A stretch of DNA of 20,203 nt. Origin: Spirochaetae bacterium HGW-Spirochaetae-7. Lineage in GTDB: Bacteria; Spirochaetota; Spirochaetia; Treponematales; UBA12059. The stretch spans positions 1 to 20,203 of the forward strand of contig PGXR01000016.1 in NCBI GenBank assembly GCA_002839245.1, written 5' to 3'. The translations under genes were made by a program, and so were the position numbers. Of this stretch, positions 7,388 to 14,644 are shown piece after piece; within the stretch, counting starts at the first letter, position 1, and every line of letters begins with the position of its first letter. The notes beneath the pieces were generated by a model. The model did no database searches, was not told where the DNA came from, and saw only the letters and a list, made by a program, of their open reading frames with translations.

Positions 7388-9332
7388 GCAACTGGCCGGG
7401 TGATGACTCGTCGAGGGCCGAAAGTACGTGCCAGGAAGGTACGGCTCCCGGGCTGAAAAACAAGAAAACACAAAGCGGGGCATGGATCGCCTGCTTGGCC
7501 AGCTCGAGGAACAGGCGATGTCCAGACCTTGAAACTGCGTCTACGCCATGCGCCATGATCAGCAGTGGCCGTTCATCGCTCGCCTTAGCCATCAGGCCCT
7601 TGACGCAACTCGCCGACATGCCGCTCCTGCGACGCTTCTGTGCCTCTGCCCCCGTTGGTCCGGAACCGGTTTTGCGCTCGACAAGCGCGACGAGCTGGGC
7701 TATCGAGGCGTTTTTGGGTACGGTGCCCAGATCGACGACAAAAGCTCCCGCGCGTGTCGATTCGAGTGCGGCGGCAATTATGGCTTCCGGTTCTCCGGCA
7801 GCGGGTTCCTCTATGAATCGTACCAAGCCCATGCCCGACCTTGCCCGCTCGACCGCTTCGAGGATCGTAGCGGCTACGTCCTCGGGCCGTCCCGCGGATG
7901 GCCGCCAGATGAATCCTGCGGGCGCTGGCTTCCGTGACGCAGCCGCTTGCACTGGTGGGGAGGCTTGGGGTTCCACTGCGCCCGTACCGGATGATTGTGT
8001 CCCAGCCGGGAAAGCGGCCGGGAAAGCGGCCTGAATTTCGGCCTGAATCTCGGCAGGTATGATGGTACGGATTCTGCTCGACGGCGAGAGTGGCGCCGCA
8101 ACCGGCAGGAAGTCCGCCGGTTCCTGCTTCGGTTCGGCGATCGGTTCGGCGATCGGTGCGGATGGAAAGACGCGCGGAACTTGAGGAACGACGACCCTGG
8201 CCCTTTCGAGGGCTGCCTTGTAGCCCGCATCGACATACGTTTCGGTGGCTATGCCATCGTCGTCCTCGTCACGGTCGGCTTCGAGTTCCTCCAATTCAAG
8301 GAGTTCATCGTCGGTTTCCATGGTCTCTATCGGTTCCAGTGGCTCCCGGCTATCTTCTTCCGACAAGAGCCTGAAATAATTGGCGGTCTCGAGGCTCCTT
8401 ACTATCTCTCGCGCGTCAGCCTTGGCTTTTTTCAGGTTGAGGGTCGCAAGGTCGGCGATAGGGTCGGGCTCACCTGCCTGCATCCAAGCTTTCCGTCTGG
8501 CATCGAGTATCAGGCGCAAGTCGGTTATGAAGGCCATGATGTCATCATGCCTGAACGCGGGATTTTTCCTGAGCGCGCGCACGGTTGTCGTGGTGAGTTC
8601 CCGGGGGACAGCCCTTCGGGCGAGTGCCGCGGCGACGTGGGACGGTGAGGCCGACCGTGAGCGCACGAGGATGCCCGATCTGCTGCCGTACGGCAATTTA
8701 CCCGCAAGCAGCCTGAAGAGCAAAACGCCAAGCGAGTAGATGTCTGACCTGTAGTCCGTAGGCTTGTCTTTTTTCAGTTCAGGCGAAGCGTAGCCCCAGG
8801 TTTGCTTGTAGTCTTCTTCCCTGTCTTCAGCCACCAGGTTGAAGAACGGCTCGTAGCCGGGCATGAGTATCTTGAGTTCGTCGATGTTGTCGGCCGTGCT
8901 GTGGACCGCTATGCATTCTGGAGCCAGTACACCGAAAGCCTCGCCTCGTTGGTGGAAGGTTCCTATTCCTTCGGCAAGCTCGATGGCGAGTCGGCACGAA
9001 TGTTCTACGGAGAAGCGCTTTCCTGCGTCGAGGACAGTCGCAAGATTCTGGTGGCCGCCGTATTCCGATGCTATGAAACACCTGTCGCCGAACCTGTCAA
9101 CCTCGATAAGGCTCAGGATGGCCGGCGATACCAGGGTGATGCGCTTCCTCGCGAGCTCGATAAACGCCTTGGTCCGGAGCTCATCCGAGGCGTATCCGGG
9201 CTTGATGAAGCGAAGCAGGAAATTCGACGCGACAAAAATGGCGCTTGCCTGCCACCACTCCGAGAAGCTGTCTTCGCCGACCCGCCTGCGGAGTATGTAG
9301 CATCCATTGACTATCGCGTTTGCTTCGAGCAT
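7365..9332 (-). CDS. Pseudokinase with degenerate NTPase-like C-terminus
   Basis: This is a 655-residue protein. Residues 11-275 have a Ser/Thr protein kinase fold. APE-like YASPE (181-185) and DIYSLGVLLFRLLAG (197 onward) are well kept. The catalytic elements are gone: the VAIK lysine is Arg41, HRDLKPEN reads FGVLAPEC (133-140), and the DFG site reads MPGY (157-160). A very acidic stretch follows near 335-360, then a Pro/Ala-rich linker with 4-residue repeats. The tail (about 470-655) resembles an AAA-type ATPase in outline, with PLLIMAHGVDAVS like a Walker B strand, but no Walker A GKT is visible. It is probably a scaffold or sensor rather than an enzyme. GAGG lies 4 bases before the ATG. 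It is the last gene of the minus-strand signalling cluster. Confidence 0.72.
   Translation of the reverse strand: MLEANAIVNGCYILRRRVGEDSFSEWWQASAIFVASNFLLRFIKPGYASDELRTKAFIELARKRITLVSPAILSLIEVDRFGDRCFIASEYGGHQNLATVLDAGKRFSVEHSCRLAIELAEGIGTFHQRGEAFGVLAPECIAVHSTADNIDELKILMPGYEPFFNLVAEDREEDYKQTWGYASPELKKDKPTDYRSDIYSLGVLLFRLLAGKLPYGSRSGILVRSRSASPSHVAAALARRAVPRELTTTTVRALRKNPAFRHDDIMAFITDLRLILDARRKAWMQAGEPDPIADLATLNLKKAKADAREIVRSLETANYFRLLSEEDSREPLEPIETMETDDELLELEELEADRDEDDDGIATETYVDAGYKAALERARVVVPQVPRVFPSAPIAEPIAEPKQEPADFLPVAAPLSPSSRIRTIIPAEIQAEIQAAFPAAFPAGTQSSGTGAVEPQASPPVQAAASRKPAPAGFIWRPSAGRPEDVAATILEAVERARSGMGLVRFIEEPAAGEPEAIIAAALESTRAGAFVVDLGTVPKNASIAQLVALVERKTGSGPTGAEAQKRRRSGMSASCVKGLMAKASDERPLLIMAHGVDAVSRSGHRLFLELAKQAIHAPLCVFLFFSPGAVPSWHVLSALDESSPGQLPTALLHS
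8005..8052. repeat. Four tandem 12-bp units in pseudokinase linker
   Basis: Four consecutive 12-base units lie in frame: gccgggaaagcg twice, then gcctgaatttcg and gcctgaatctcg. They encode repeated 4-residue blocks (AFPA-type and EIQA-type) in the linker between the kinase-like and NTPase-like regions. The first two units are identical and the last two differ at one base. Confidence 0.9.
8131..8154. repeat. Two tandem 12-bp units in pseudokinase linker
   Basis: Two perfect copies of ggttcggcgatc encode a repeated IAEP block in the pseudokinase linker. This is a second, independent in-frame duplication close to the first repeat array. Confidence 0.9.
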
Positions 9333-9351
9333 CGGTCCTCGCTGCCTATGG

Positions 9352-9379
9352 AACGGGCGCGGCAGTCGCCGCGCCCGTT
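9352..9379 (-). other. Perfect 12-bp intercistronic hairpin
   Basis: AACGGGCGCGGC and its exact complement flank a 4-base loop in the 76-base gap between paralogue A and the pseudokinase. On the transcribed (minus) strand it is not followed by a U-run, and the pseudokinase ribosome site begins soon after. It is more likely an attenuating, processing or RNA-stability element than a full terminator. It could lower pseudokinase expression relative to the paralogues. Confidence 0.8.
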
Positions 9380-9408
9380 ATGATCTGTATCGAATCGTCG
9401 AAGAATGC

Positions 9409-10113
9409 CTACGTTTCGATCTTCGGAATGTTAGGCTTCACGATGTTGGCCGCGTAGTCGCCTCGCTCGAGGAGGATGTCCGGGATCGCTTCGTTGAGCT
9501 TCTTGGTCATGTCGAGGAACTTGCCGCGGATATTGTTCGACTGGAGAGCGACGTCCTGCACCTCGCGAGACGGCATTGGCCGCTGCGGCTCAATCAGGCT
9601 GGCGATCTCGTCGAGGACCGTGAGCACTATCCTGTTGAGCGGATACATCTGGTCCTGCCCCTTGTCCAGGTGCTTGCCCAGGTTGTTGACGTCGTTTACC
9701 GTCAGCGGATAGAGCCGGTACCCTTCTTCAGGATCCTTGAAGCAGACCGTCAGGAGTCCGTAGATGATGAGCAGCGCCTTGGGATAGACCTCGCCTGACT
9801 TCCATTTGGTGAGCATGCGGAAGCATTCCCTGAGCATGAAGGTGTTCGGCTGGATGCTTCCGAAGAAGCGGGCCGGATCCCCTTCGCCCGCGAGGGCGTC
9901 GATCACGTAACGGTTACCGGACTCCAGGAGCTTGAAGTAAACCGAATAGTTGTCGGGCGTCAGTCCGACCTTTCCGACGAGGTAGTGGGCGAGAGCGATC
10001 GATGCGAAAACGCTGTATCCGTCCCTGCAATCGATGATATCGTTTACATAGGAGAGCGTAAGAGCGTTTATCTCCTGGTCCGACCACTGAGGCCAAGTAG
10101 AGGCTTCAGGCAT
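9409..10113 (-). CDS. Signalling-cluster family protein, paralogue A
   Basis: This 234-residue, probably all-helical soluble protein belongs to a family I cannot name, with four members in this cluster. Shared blocks are NYSVYFKLLES, an IQPN element near residue 92, GEVYPKALLIIYG, the hallmark DVNNLGKHLDKGQDQ near 140-155, and IPDILL near the end. It is the most divergent of the three adjacent copies in the N-terminal third. No catalytic motif, membrane segment or signal peptide is visible. GGAGGG precedes the ATG by 5 bases. It lies downstream of paralogue B, after an 84-base gap holding a strong hairpin, and upstream of the pseudokinase. The function is unknown. Its context suggests a partner or substrate of the kinase/phosphatase pair. 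Confidence 0.8.
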   Translation of the reverse strand: MPEASTWPQWSDQEINALTLSYVNDIIDCRDGYSVFASIALAHYLVGKVGLTPDNYSVYFKLLESGNRYVIDALAGEGDPARFFGSIQPNTFMLRECFRMLTKWKSGEVYPKALLIIYGLLTVCFKDPEEGYRLYPLTVNDVNNLGKHLDKGQDQMYPLNRIVLTVLDEIASLIEPQRPMPSREVQDVALQSNNIRGKFLDMTKKLNEAIPDILLERGDYAANIVKPNIPKIET

Positions 10114-10135
10114 AAAAACCCTCCTTTAGGCCGCG

Positions 10136-10168
10136 GTCACGCCTCTGGACTACATCCAGCGGCGTGAC
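10136..10168 (-). other. Strong 14-bp hairpin between paralogues B and A
   Basis: GTCACGCC pairs with GGCGTGAC, and inside it CTGGA pairs with TCCAG around a 5-base loop, with a single T/C mismatch between the two stems. It sits in the 84-base gap after paralogue B, with no U-run on the minus strand, and just upstream of the ribosome site of paralogue A. It resembles the hairpin after paralogue A in position, which suggests RNA processing or stability control along the operon. Confidence 0.8.
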
Positions 10169-10197
10169 GGGCAGCCAAAGTCATCCTGGTGGACCGA

Positions 10198-10965
10198 TTA
10201 AGTCTGCGGTTGCTGGGCGGCCGCGGGGCGCGCCTTGGCGGCCGTTTCGGCTGCGGCGCCTTTCTCGGCTTCCGACAGAGGAACGCGCTTGCGAGGCTGG
10301 ACATCCTGGTCCAGGTTGGGCTCGGTCCTGAGCAGTACTTCCGGGATGACGTCGACGAGCCTCTTGGTGCTGTCGAAGAAGTTGTTCCTGGTGTTGTGGG
10401 CGTGGACCGCCAGGTCTTCCATGTCTTCGTCGATGTTCTGCCCCTCGAGTGACGACAGCTTGTCGAGGATGTCCAGGATGCTCCGGTTGAGGAGGTCGTC
10501 CTGTCCTTTGTCCTCGTTCAGGTGCTTGCCAAGAGCGTTCACGTCGGCGACGGACGGCGCATAGATCTTGTAGCCGTCGAGCGGGGAGTTGAACGCGGCC
10601 TGGAATACACCCAGGATGATGCCGAGCGTCTTCGGATAGATCTCGCCCTTGCGGTACTTCGTGAGGATGCTGAAGCAGGTGGCCACGATGAAGTGGTTTG
10701 GCTGGATCGAGCTCATGAAGAGGAAGGGGTCGCGCGTGCCGAGCAGCGCGTCTATGACGTGGTGGTTGCGGACGGTGAGTATGTTGAGGAATACCGGGTA
10801 GTTGCCGTTGGTGATGCCCGTGAAGTTCAGGTAGTTCGCATAGGTTATTGCGCATTCAACGGCTTCCTGCGTGCGGCAACCGATGACTCCCTTGAGCATG
10901 CTGTACTCGATGTGGTGAATTTCCTCGTTCGTCCAGTCCTGCTTCTTTTCGAACAGTTCCTTCAT
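10198..10965 (-). CDS. Signalling-cluster family protein, paralogue B
   Basis: This 255-residue member of the unnamed four-copy family is close to paralogue C. Shared blocks include AVECAITYANYL (about 35-46), NYPVFLNIL, SSIQPNHF, GEIYPKTLGIILGVFQAAF, DGYKIYAPSVADVNALGKHL, GQDDLLNRSILDILDKLSSL and DVIPEVLL. It differs by a C-terminal Ala-rich, charged and probably disordered tail of about 30 residues. AGGAGG lies 8 bases before the ATG and overlaps the stop codon of paralogue C 12 bases upstream, so B is probably translationally coupled to C. No enzyme motif is seen. The function is unknown. Confidence 0.82.
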   Translation of the reverse strand: MKELFEKKQDWTNEEIHHIEYSMLKGVIGCRTQEAVECAITYANYLNFTGITNGNYPVFLNILTVRNHHVIDALLGTRDPFLFMSSIQPNHFIVATCFSILTKYRKGEIYPKTLGIILGVFQAAFNSPLDGYKIYAPSVADVNALGKHLNEDKGQDDLLNRSILDILDKLSSLEGQNIDEDMEDLAVHAHNTRNNFFDSTKRLVDVIPEVLLRTEPNLDQDVQPRKRVPLSEAEKGAAAETAAKARPAAAQQPQT

Positions 10966-10977
10966 GTTCTATTCCTC

Positions 10978-11676
10978 CTAGGCCACGAACAGCTGGCGCG
11001 GCGCGGTTTCTTTTGCCACGTAATCGGATTTGACGAGGAGCACCTGCGGTATGACGTCTTCCATTTTCTTTCGCTTGTCGAAATAGAAGGTCCGGATGCT
11101 GTTCGCCTGGCGCGCCATCTGCTCCTTGTCAGGATCGGTCGACGTACCGGCGAGCGAGCCGATCCTGTCGAGGATGTCGAGGATGCAGCGGTTGTTGGGA
11201 TCGTCCTGGCCCGTCTCCTTGTTGAGATGCTTGCCAAGGTTGTTCACGTCGTTGATGGACGAAGCGTAGATCTTGTAACCGTCCTTCGGGGAGGCGAACG
11301 CGGCCTGCAGCACGCCAAGCACTATCGAAAGGGTGACCGGGTAGATGCCGCCGGGGTGCCAGTTCGTGAGCAGCTTGAAAGCGGTAAAGGTCAGGTAAGA
11401 GTTGGGCTGGATCGGGCTGATCAGGAGGAACGGGTCCTTGAGGGCTACCATCGTATCGATGACCCAATGGTTCTCAACTTCGAGCAACTTCAGGAAAAGC
11501 GGGTAGTTGTCGTTGTTGAGTCCCGAAAGGCTCAGGAAGCGGGCGAAACTGATCGCGCCTTCTACTGCCTCTTCAGTTCTTGATGCCAGCATGTTCTGCA
11601 TAATCCCGAGCTCGACCTGCATGATCGTTTCTTTGGACCATGTCCGTTCGATCATTTTTTCGGTCTGCTTGTCCAT
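10978..11676 (-). CDS. Signalling-cluster family protein, paralogue C
   Basis: This is a 232-residue member of the unnamed family and the first gene of the C-B-A run. It has AVEGAISFARFL, NYPLFLKLLEVENHWVIDT, SPIQPNSY, GGIYPVTLSIVLGVLQAAF, DGYKIYASSINDVNNLGKHL, GQDDPNNRCILDILDRIGSL and DVIPQVLL. The start has two adjacent ATGs (11679 and 11676). AGGAGG is only 2 bases from the first and 5 from the second, so I prefer 11676. Its own strong promoter lies about 60 bases upstream, so C, B, A and the pseudokinase can be expressed apart from the kinase/phosphatase pair. No catalytic motif is visible. The function is unknown. Confidence 0.82.
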   Translation of the reverse strand: MDKQTEKMIERTWSKETIMQVELGIMQNMLASRTEEAVEGAISFARFLSLSGLNNDNYPLFLKLLEVENHWVIDTMVALKDPFLLISPIQPNSYLTFTAFKLLTNWHPGGIYPVTLSIVLGVLQAAFASPKDGYKIYASSINDVNNLGKHLNKETGQDDPNNRCILDILDRIGSLAGTSTDPDKEQMARQANSIRTFYFDKRKKMEDVIPQVLLVKSDYVAKETAPRQLFVA

Positions 11677-11735
11677 CATAACCTCCTCGGTGGATGAATC
11701 GTCTGTACAATTGACTTAAAGCTATTTCAGACTAA

Positions 11736-11763
11736 ATCATAGAGCACCAGCGAATTATGTCAA
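11736..11763 (-). promoter_or_regulatory. Sigma70-type promoter for paralogues C-B-A
   Basis: On the minus strand a perfect TTGACA (11763-11758) and TATGAT (11741-11736, five of six consensus bases) are separated by 16 bases. They lie in the A/T-rich 113-base gap between the kinase gene and paralogue C. Transcription would begin near 11729 and give a leader of about 50 bases. This is the best promoter match in the window and divides the cluster into two transcription units. Confidence 0.65.
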
Positions 11764-11792
11764 GTCCCATACGCCAGGGAATCGTTGCAGTC

Positions 11793-12713
11793 TCACTTGT
11801 TGTTGCCGTAGGCTGACAGGAAGCTGGCTCCGAACATGGAATAATCGTCCGAATTAGAAATATTCTTCGTTTCACTCGCCAGTTTGAACATTTTCCTGAA
11901 ATATGTGTCGATGTAGGTCCTGCGACGGTCAATGTTGGCAGCAAGTTTGCCGGCCAAGCCGGCGGGGTCCTCGGCATAGCCTTCGACGAGGCGGCGAGCC
12001 AGGTGCCTGAGCGCCTCGGTCGGGATGGCCATCATGGCCTTGAGCCGGGATTCGAACAGCTCGATCGGCACTCCGTCGAAATTCTCGGGCTTGAGGAGCG
12101 TCAGGAACCGCGTCTTTTCGCCGCGAACCCACCCGAATTTGCCCTCGATGCCGGTGATCTTCATGTCGGCAGCCTCGAAATCGGCCTTGTCGAAGTCGAT
12201 GGCAACGACGAACGGCTCTTCCTTGCTGTTCCTGATGACGAGATAGTTGTTCGGGTTCCGGTCCTCGTCGAAATACATCCACCTGTTGATGAGATCCATT
12301 CGAAACCAGTCTATGAAAGGACGTTCCATGTAGTTGTACGACGATATCTGTATGGCGTTCCTGACAACCTTGACGGCACGGTAATCCTTGCCAGCGATGG
12401 CGCAGACCGTGGAAGGCGCTGAAAGCGTTCCCATCCAGTGGTCAAGCAGGAAGGCGAGAGTACAGATCCGGTGGTAAAGGGTCTCGGAACGGTCGAGCGT
12501 CGGCTTCAGAATCCAGGGGTCGCCGTCGATGTCCTCGGCTCCCAGGTAGCCCTTGACAGCGGCGTTGAACGGGATGTCCTGCTGCTTCTCGGTGATGCGC
12601 ATCGAAAGGGAATCCATCTTGGCCAGCGCTGCCTCGGTGTCCATGTCGAGGTAGAAACTGCGGATGATGGCCTCGTCGTTGATGCTCCTGGCGAGAAGTT
12701 CCCGGTCATCCAT
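11793..12713 (-). CDS. Atypical kinase-fold protein (HipA/PI3-4K-like)
   Basis: This 306-residue protein has the key elements of an atypical kinase fold like HipA or PI3/PI4 kinases. WILKP (Lys70) is a candidate ATP-binding lysine. FDEDRNPNNYLV (148-159) looks like the catalytic loop, with Asp151 as base and Asn156 as metal ligand. VVAIDFDKADF (169-179) resembles the metal-binding DFG-type motif with Asp173. All are present, so unlike the nearby pseudokinase this protein looks active. Its substrate could be a protein, a lipid or another small molecule. Its ATG lies inside the end of the phosphatase gene (8-base overlap), with GGAGG 9 bases upstream, so the two are translationally coupled. Family identity is by motif recognition only. 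Confidence 0.62.
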   Translation of the reverse strand: MDDRELLARSINDEAIIRSFYLDMDTEAALAKMDSLSMRITEKQQDIPFNAAVKGYLGAEDIDGDPWILKPTLDRSETLYHRICTLAFLLDHWMGTLSAPSTVCAIAGKDYRAVKVVRNAIQISSYNYMERPFIDWFRMDLINRWMYFDEDRNPNNYLVIRNSKEEPFVVAIDFDKADFEAADMKITGIEGKFGWVRGEKTRFLTLLKPENFDGVPIELFESRLKAMMAIPTEALRHLARRLVEGYAEDPAGLAGKLAANIDRRRTYIDTYFRKMFKLASETKNISNSDDYSMFGASFLSAYGNNK

Positions 12714-13647
12714 AGTTGTATACCTCCGGCACGATATCCACCGCCAGCTTGACGACGAGCTTGCCGCCCGATGTCGTGAAATACGGCGCCCTGCTTCCAG
12801 AACCTGAATAGATGATGTGGTGGCCCTGAATGCCTATGACATTCATCCAGATCCCCGTCTTGTTGCCGTCATTCCAGAGCGGATTATGCCCGACTATGAA
12901 CTGAGTATCAGCCGGCATGTCCAGGAGGTCAAGGACCAGCCGGACATCCCCTTCGCCGTACTCTTTGGGGCTCGGGTTGCCGTGGTATTCGTTGACCCGG
13001 TTCCATTGGAGCTGGTGGTATTTTTCGGGGTACTTGCTGATGTTTATAAGTTCTTCCCGCACGAGACCGCCCCGGGGCGGGCCGGCGTGCGTCATCACGA
13101 ATCCGTCTCCAATGATGAATACCGGCAACGACTCGAAGAAACGACCGACCGCGGTCGCGAAGTCGGCTCCGCGGGAAGCTATCATGGCGTCGCGGAATTC
13201 CAGGCCCTGGGCAATGCCGCTTTTCCGCAGCCTCGAGTCGAAGGTGTCATGGTTTCCGCGGATATAGTACACGTTGCGCGGGTATTCGACGATGAGCTGC
13301 AGTATGTAATCCAGAATGGCTATGGATCCGTCGGTATCGCGCATGTGGCCGGTGCGGTCGTCGTGTACCGAGTCTCCGATGAACAGGAGCGCCGCCCGTC
13401 CGGCATCAAGGTCTTTCCTGTTGTCGTCATGGTCCATTATGGCCTTGAGGTTGTCCAGGTTCGCGTGCAGGTCGCCGATGATGACAGGCCGTAGCCCGGC
13501 GGGCAACTCGATGAGACCGCCGGGGTTGCCCTCGTCGTCCTTGAGCCGGCCAGGCCATTTGCCGGCCGCCTCGATGGCTTTCTCGACGAGCTGCACTCCT
13601 ATGGGTCGTTCGCCCATACGGACCTCAAGACTCTTGGAATTGGACAA
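12706..13647 (-). CDS. PPP-family metallophosphoesterase (Ser/Thr phosphatase-like)
   Basis: This 313-residue calcineurin-like phosphoesterase resembles PPP protein phosphatases. The metal and catalytic motifs appear in order: GDLHANL (Asp59, His61), FIGDSVHDDR (Asp92), RGNHD (Asn132, His133), THAGPPRGG (His187) and VGHNPLW (His254). It probably removes phosphate from protein Ser/Thr, or possibly from a nucleotide. The start I prefer is TTG at 13647, because GGAGG lies 6 bases upstream. An ATG ten codons later has a weaker GAGG site. It overlaps the kinase gene by 8 bases, which makes a tightly coupled kinase/phosphatase pair. It follows family protein D by 75 bases. Confidence 0.85.
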   Translation of the reverse strand: MSNSKSLEVRMGERPIGVQLVEKAIEAAGKWPGRLKDDEGNPGGLIELPAGLRPVIIGDLHANLDNLKAIMDHDDNRKDLDAGRAALLFIGDSVHDDRTGHMRDTDGSIAILDYILQLIVEYPRNVYYIRGNHDTFDSRLRKSGIAQGLEFRDAMIASRGADFATAVGRFFESLPVFIIGDGFVMTHAGPPRGGLVREELINISKYPEKYHQLQWNRVNEYHGNPSPKEYGEGDVRLVLDLLDMPADTQFIVGHNPLWNDGNKTGIWMNVIGIQGHHIIYSGSGSRAPYFTTSGGKLVVKLAVDIVPEVYNYG

Positions 13648-13722
13648 AAATTGCCTCCCCGGATCATCCCAGTATCGGTGTTACACTAGCATGCAATCGC
13701 TGTGGATGTCCTGCAACGCCTC

Positions 13723-14469
13723 TTACTTCGATGGGCGGGCGCCTGTCTTCCGCTTGCGCTTGCGGCGTTCCTCCACAAGTCCCATGAAATCGTTTTCCGG
13801 CGAAACGTCCGAACGGTTCGGGAGCTTGACCAGGAGCGGTTCGGGGATGGCGTCATTGAGGTTGCGCGTGCTGTCGAAATAGGCGAACCGGAGGTTGAAG
13901 GCGTGCTTTGCCAGTATGTTCTTCTCGGGCTCGCCGTAGTACCGGCCGAGGCCGGTTATCCTGTCCAGAATTTCAAGGATGAATTTGTTCTGGGGATACG
14001 CCTGGTCCTTGTCCTTGACGAGGAACTTGCCCAGGGCGTTCAGGTCCATGATATGGAGCGGATAGATAGCGTACCCGTCATCGGGATCGAAGTAGGCGTT
14101 CTGGACTATGCCAAGCGTGGCTTCGAGCACGTTGCCGTGGAGTTCGTCGGGATGCCGGGAGGTGAGCACGCCGAAGGTCGTCTCTATGAGTTCCGCATCG
14201 GGCCGGATGGTGGAGAACAGCAGGCGCGGTTCCCTGTCGTGGAGCAGTTCTTCTACGACCCATGGATTGTTGGTAATGAGCATCCTGAGGAAGAGGCGAT
14301 AGTTCTCGGTCGTGACGCCCGAGCGGTTGAGTAGCCTGGCGAAGGCGACCGAACATTCGACCTGCGTATCGGTAGTGCACGTGAAAAGCGCCTCACGGAT
14401 GGTGTACGCATGGTCGCGAATGAGTTTCCTGTCGTTGTCAGAAATCGCGCCCCCCGTTTTCTGGGCCAT
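13723..14469 (-). CDS. Signalling-cluster family protein, paralogue D
   Basis: This 248-residue member is the fourth and most divergent of the unnamed family, and it opens the cluster. Shared blocks are CSVAFARLL, NYRLFLRMLI, NPWVVEELL, STIRPDAE, LEATLGIVQNAYF, DGYAIYPLHIMDLNALGKFL, FILEILDRITGL, AYFDSTRNLNDAIPEPLLV. IQPN has become IRPD. The C-terminus is strongly basic (RRKRKRKTGARPSK), unlike the other copies, and could bind nucleic acid or acidic partners such as the acidic segment of the pseudokinase. The start at 14469 (MAQKTGG) has GGGAGGGGG about 10 bases upstream and fits the length of the paralogues. The frame stays open upstream to 14619, but that part does not resemble the family. 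Confidence 0.78.
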   Translation of the reverse strand: MAQKTGGAISDNDRKLIRDHAYTIREALFTCTTDTQVECSVAFARLLNRSGVTTENYRLFLRMLITNNPWVVEELLHDREPRLLFSTIRPDAELIETTFGVLTSRHPDELHGNVLEATLGIVQNAYFDPDDGYAIYPLHIMDLNALGKFLVKDKDQAYPQNKFILEILDRITGLGRYYGEPEKNILAKHAFNLRFAYFDSTRNLNDAIPEPLLVKLPNRSDVSPENDFMGLVEERRKRKRKTGARPSK

Positions 14470-14595
14470 GCCCTCTGTCCCCCTCCCCGAATACATGGAC
14501 GGCACCTCAATCGACGCCGGTTCCGGATGCCAGAGACCATCCATACTCAATGGTCGGATGATACGGAGCCATGCATGAGCGTAGAAATGTTCGAC

Positions 14596-14624
14596 ATGAC
14601 AAAATGCAGGCCATTGCATAAATA
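14596..14624 (+). promoter_or_regulatory. Possible proAB promoter
   Basis: ATGACA (14596-14601) and TAAATA (14619-14624) are spaced 17 bases apart in an A/T-rich patch of an otherwise GC-rich region, about 25 bases before proA. The -10 match is weak, so this is tentative. The rest of the 180-base gap between family protein D and proA shows no other gene. Confidence 0.3.
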
Positions 14625-14644
14625 TACGGAATTCTGCTAATTAC

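Noticed and set aside
8005..8154. CRISPR-like array
   Set aside because: The units are 12 bases, contiguous and coding, without spacers.
10522..11583. Long plus-strand reading frame (353 codons) opposite paralogues B and C
   Set aside because: It is antisense to two clearly homologous genes with good ribosome sites. The translation is a low-complexity Val/Glu/Arg/Asp-rich mix with no homology signal, typical of GC-rich shadow frames.
14470..14619. N-terminal extension of family protein D to 14619
   Set aside because: The added 50 residues have no counterpart in the other three paralogues. The best ribosome site fits the start at 14469.
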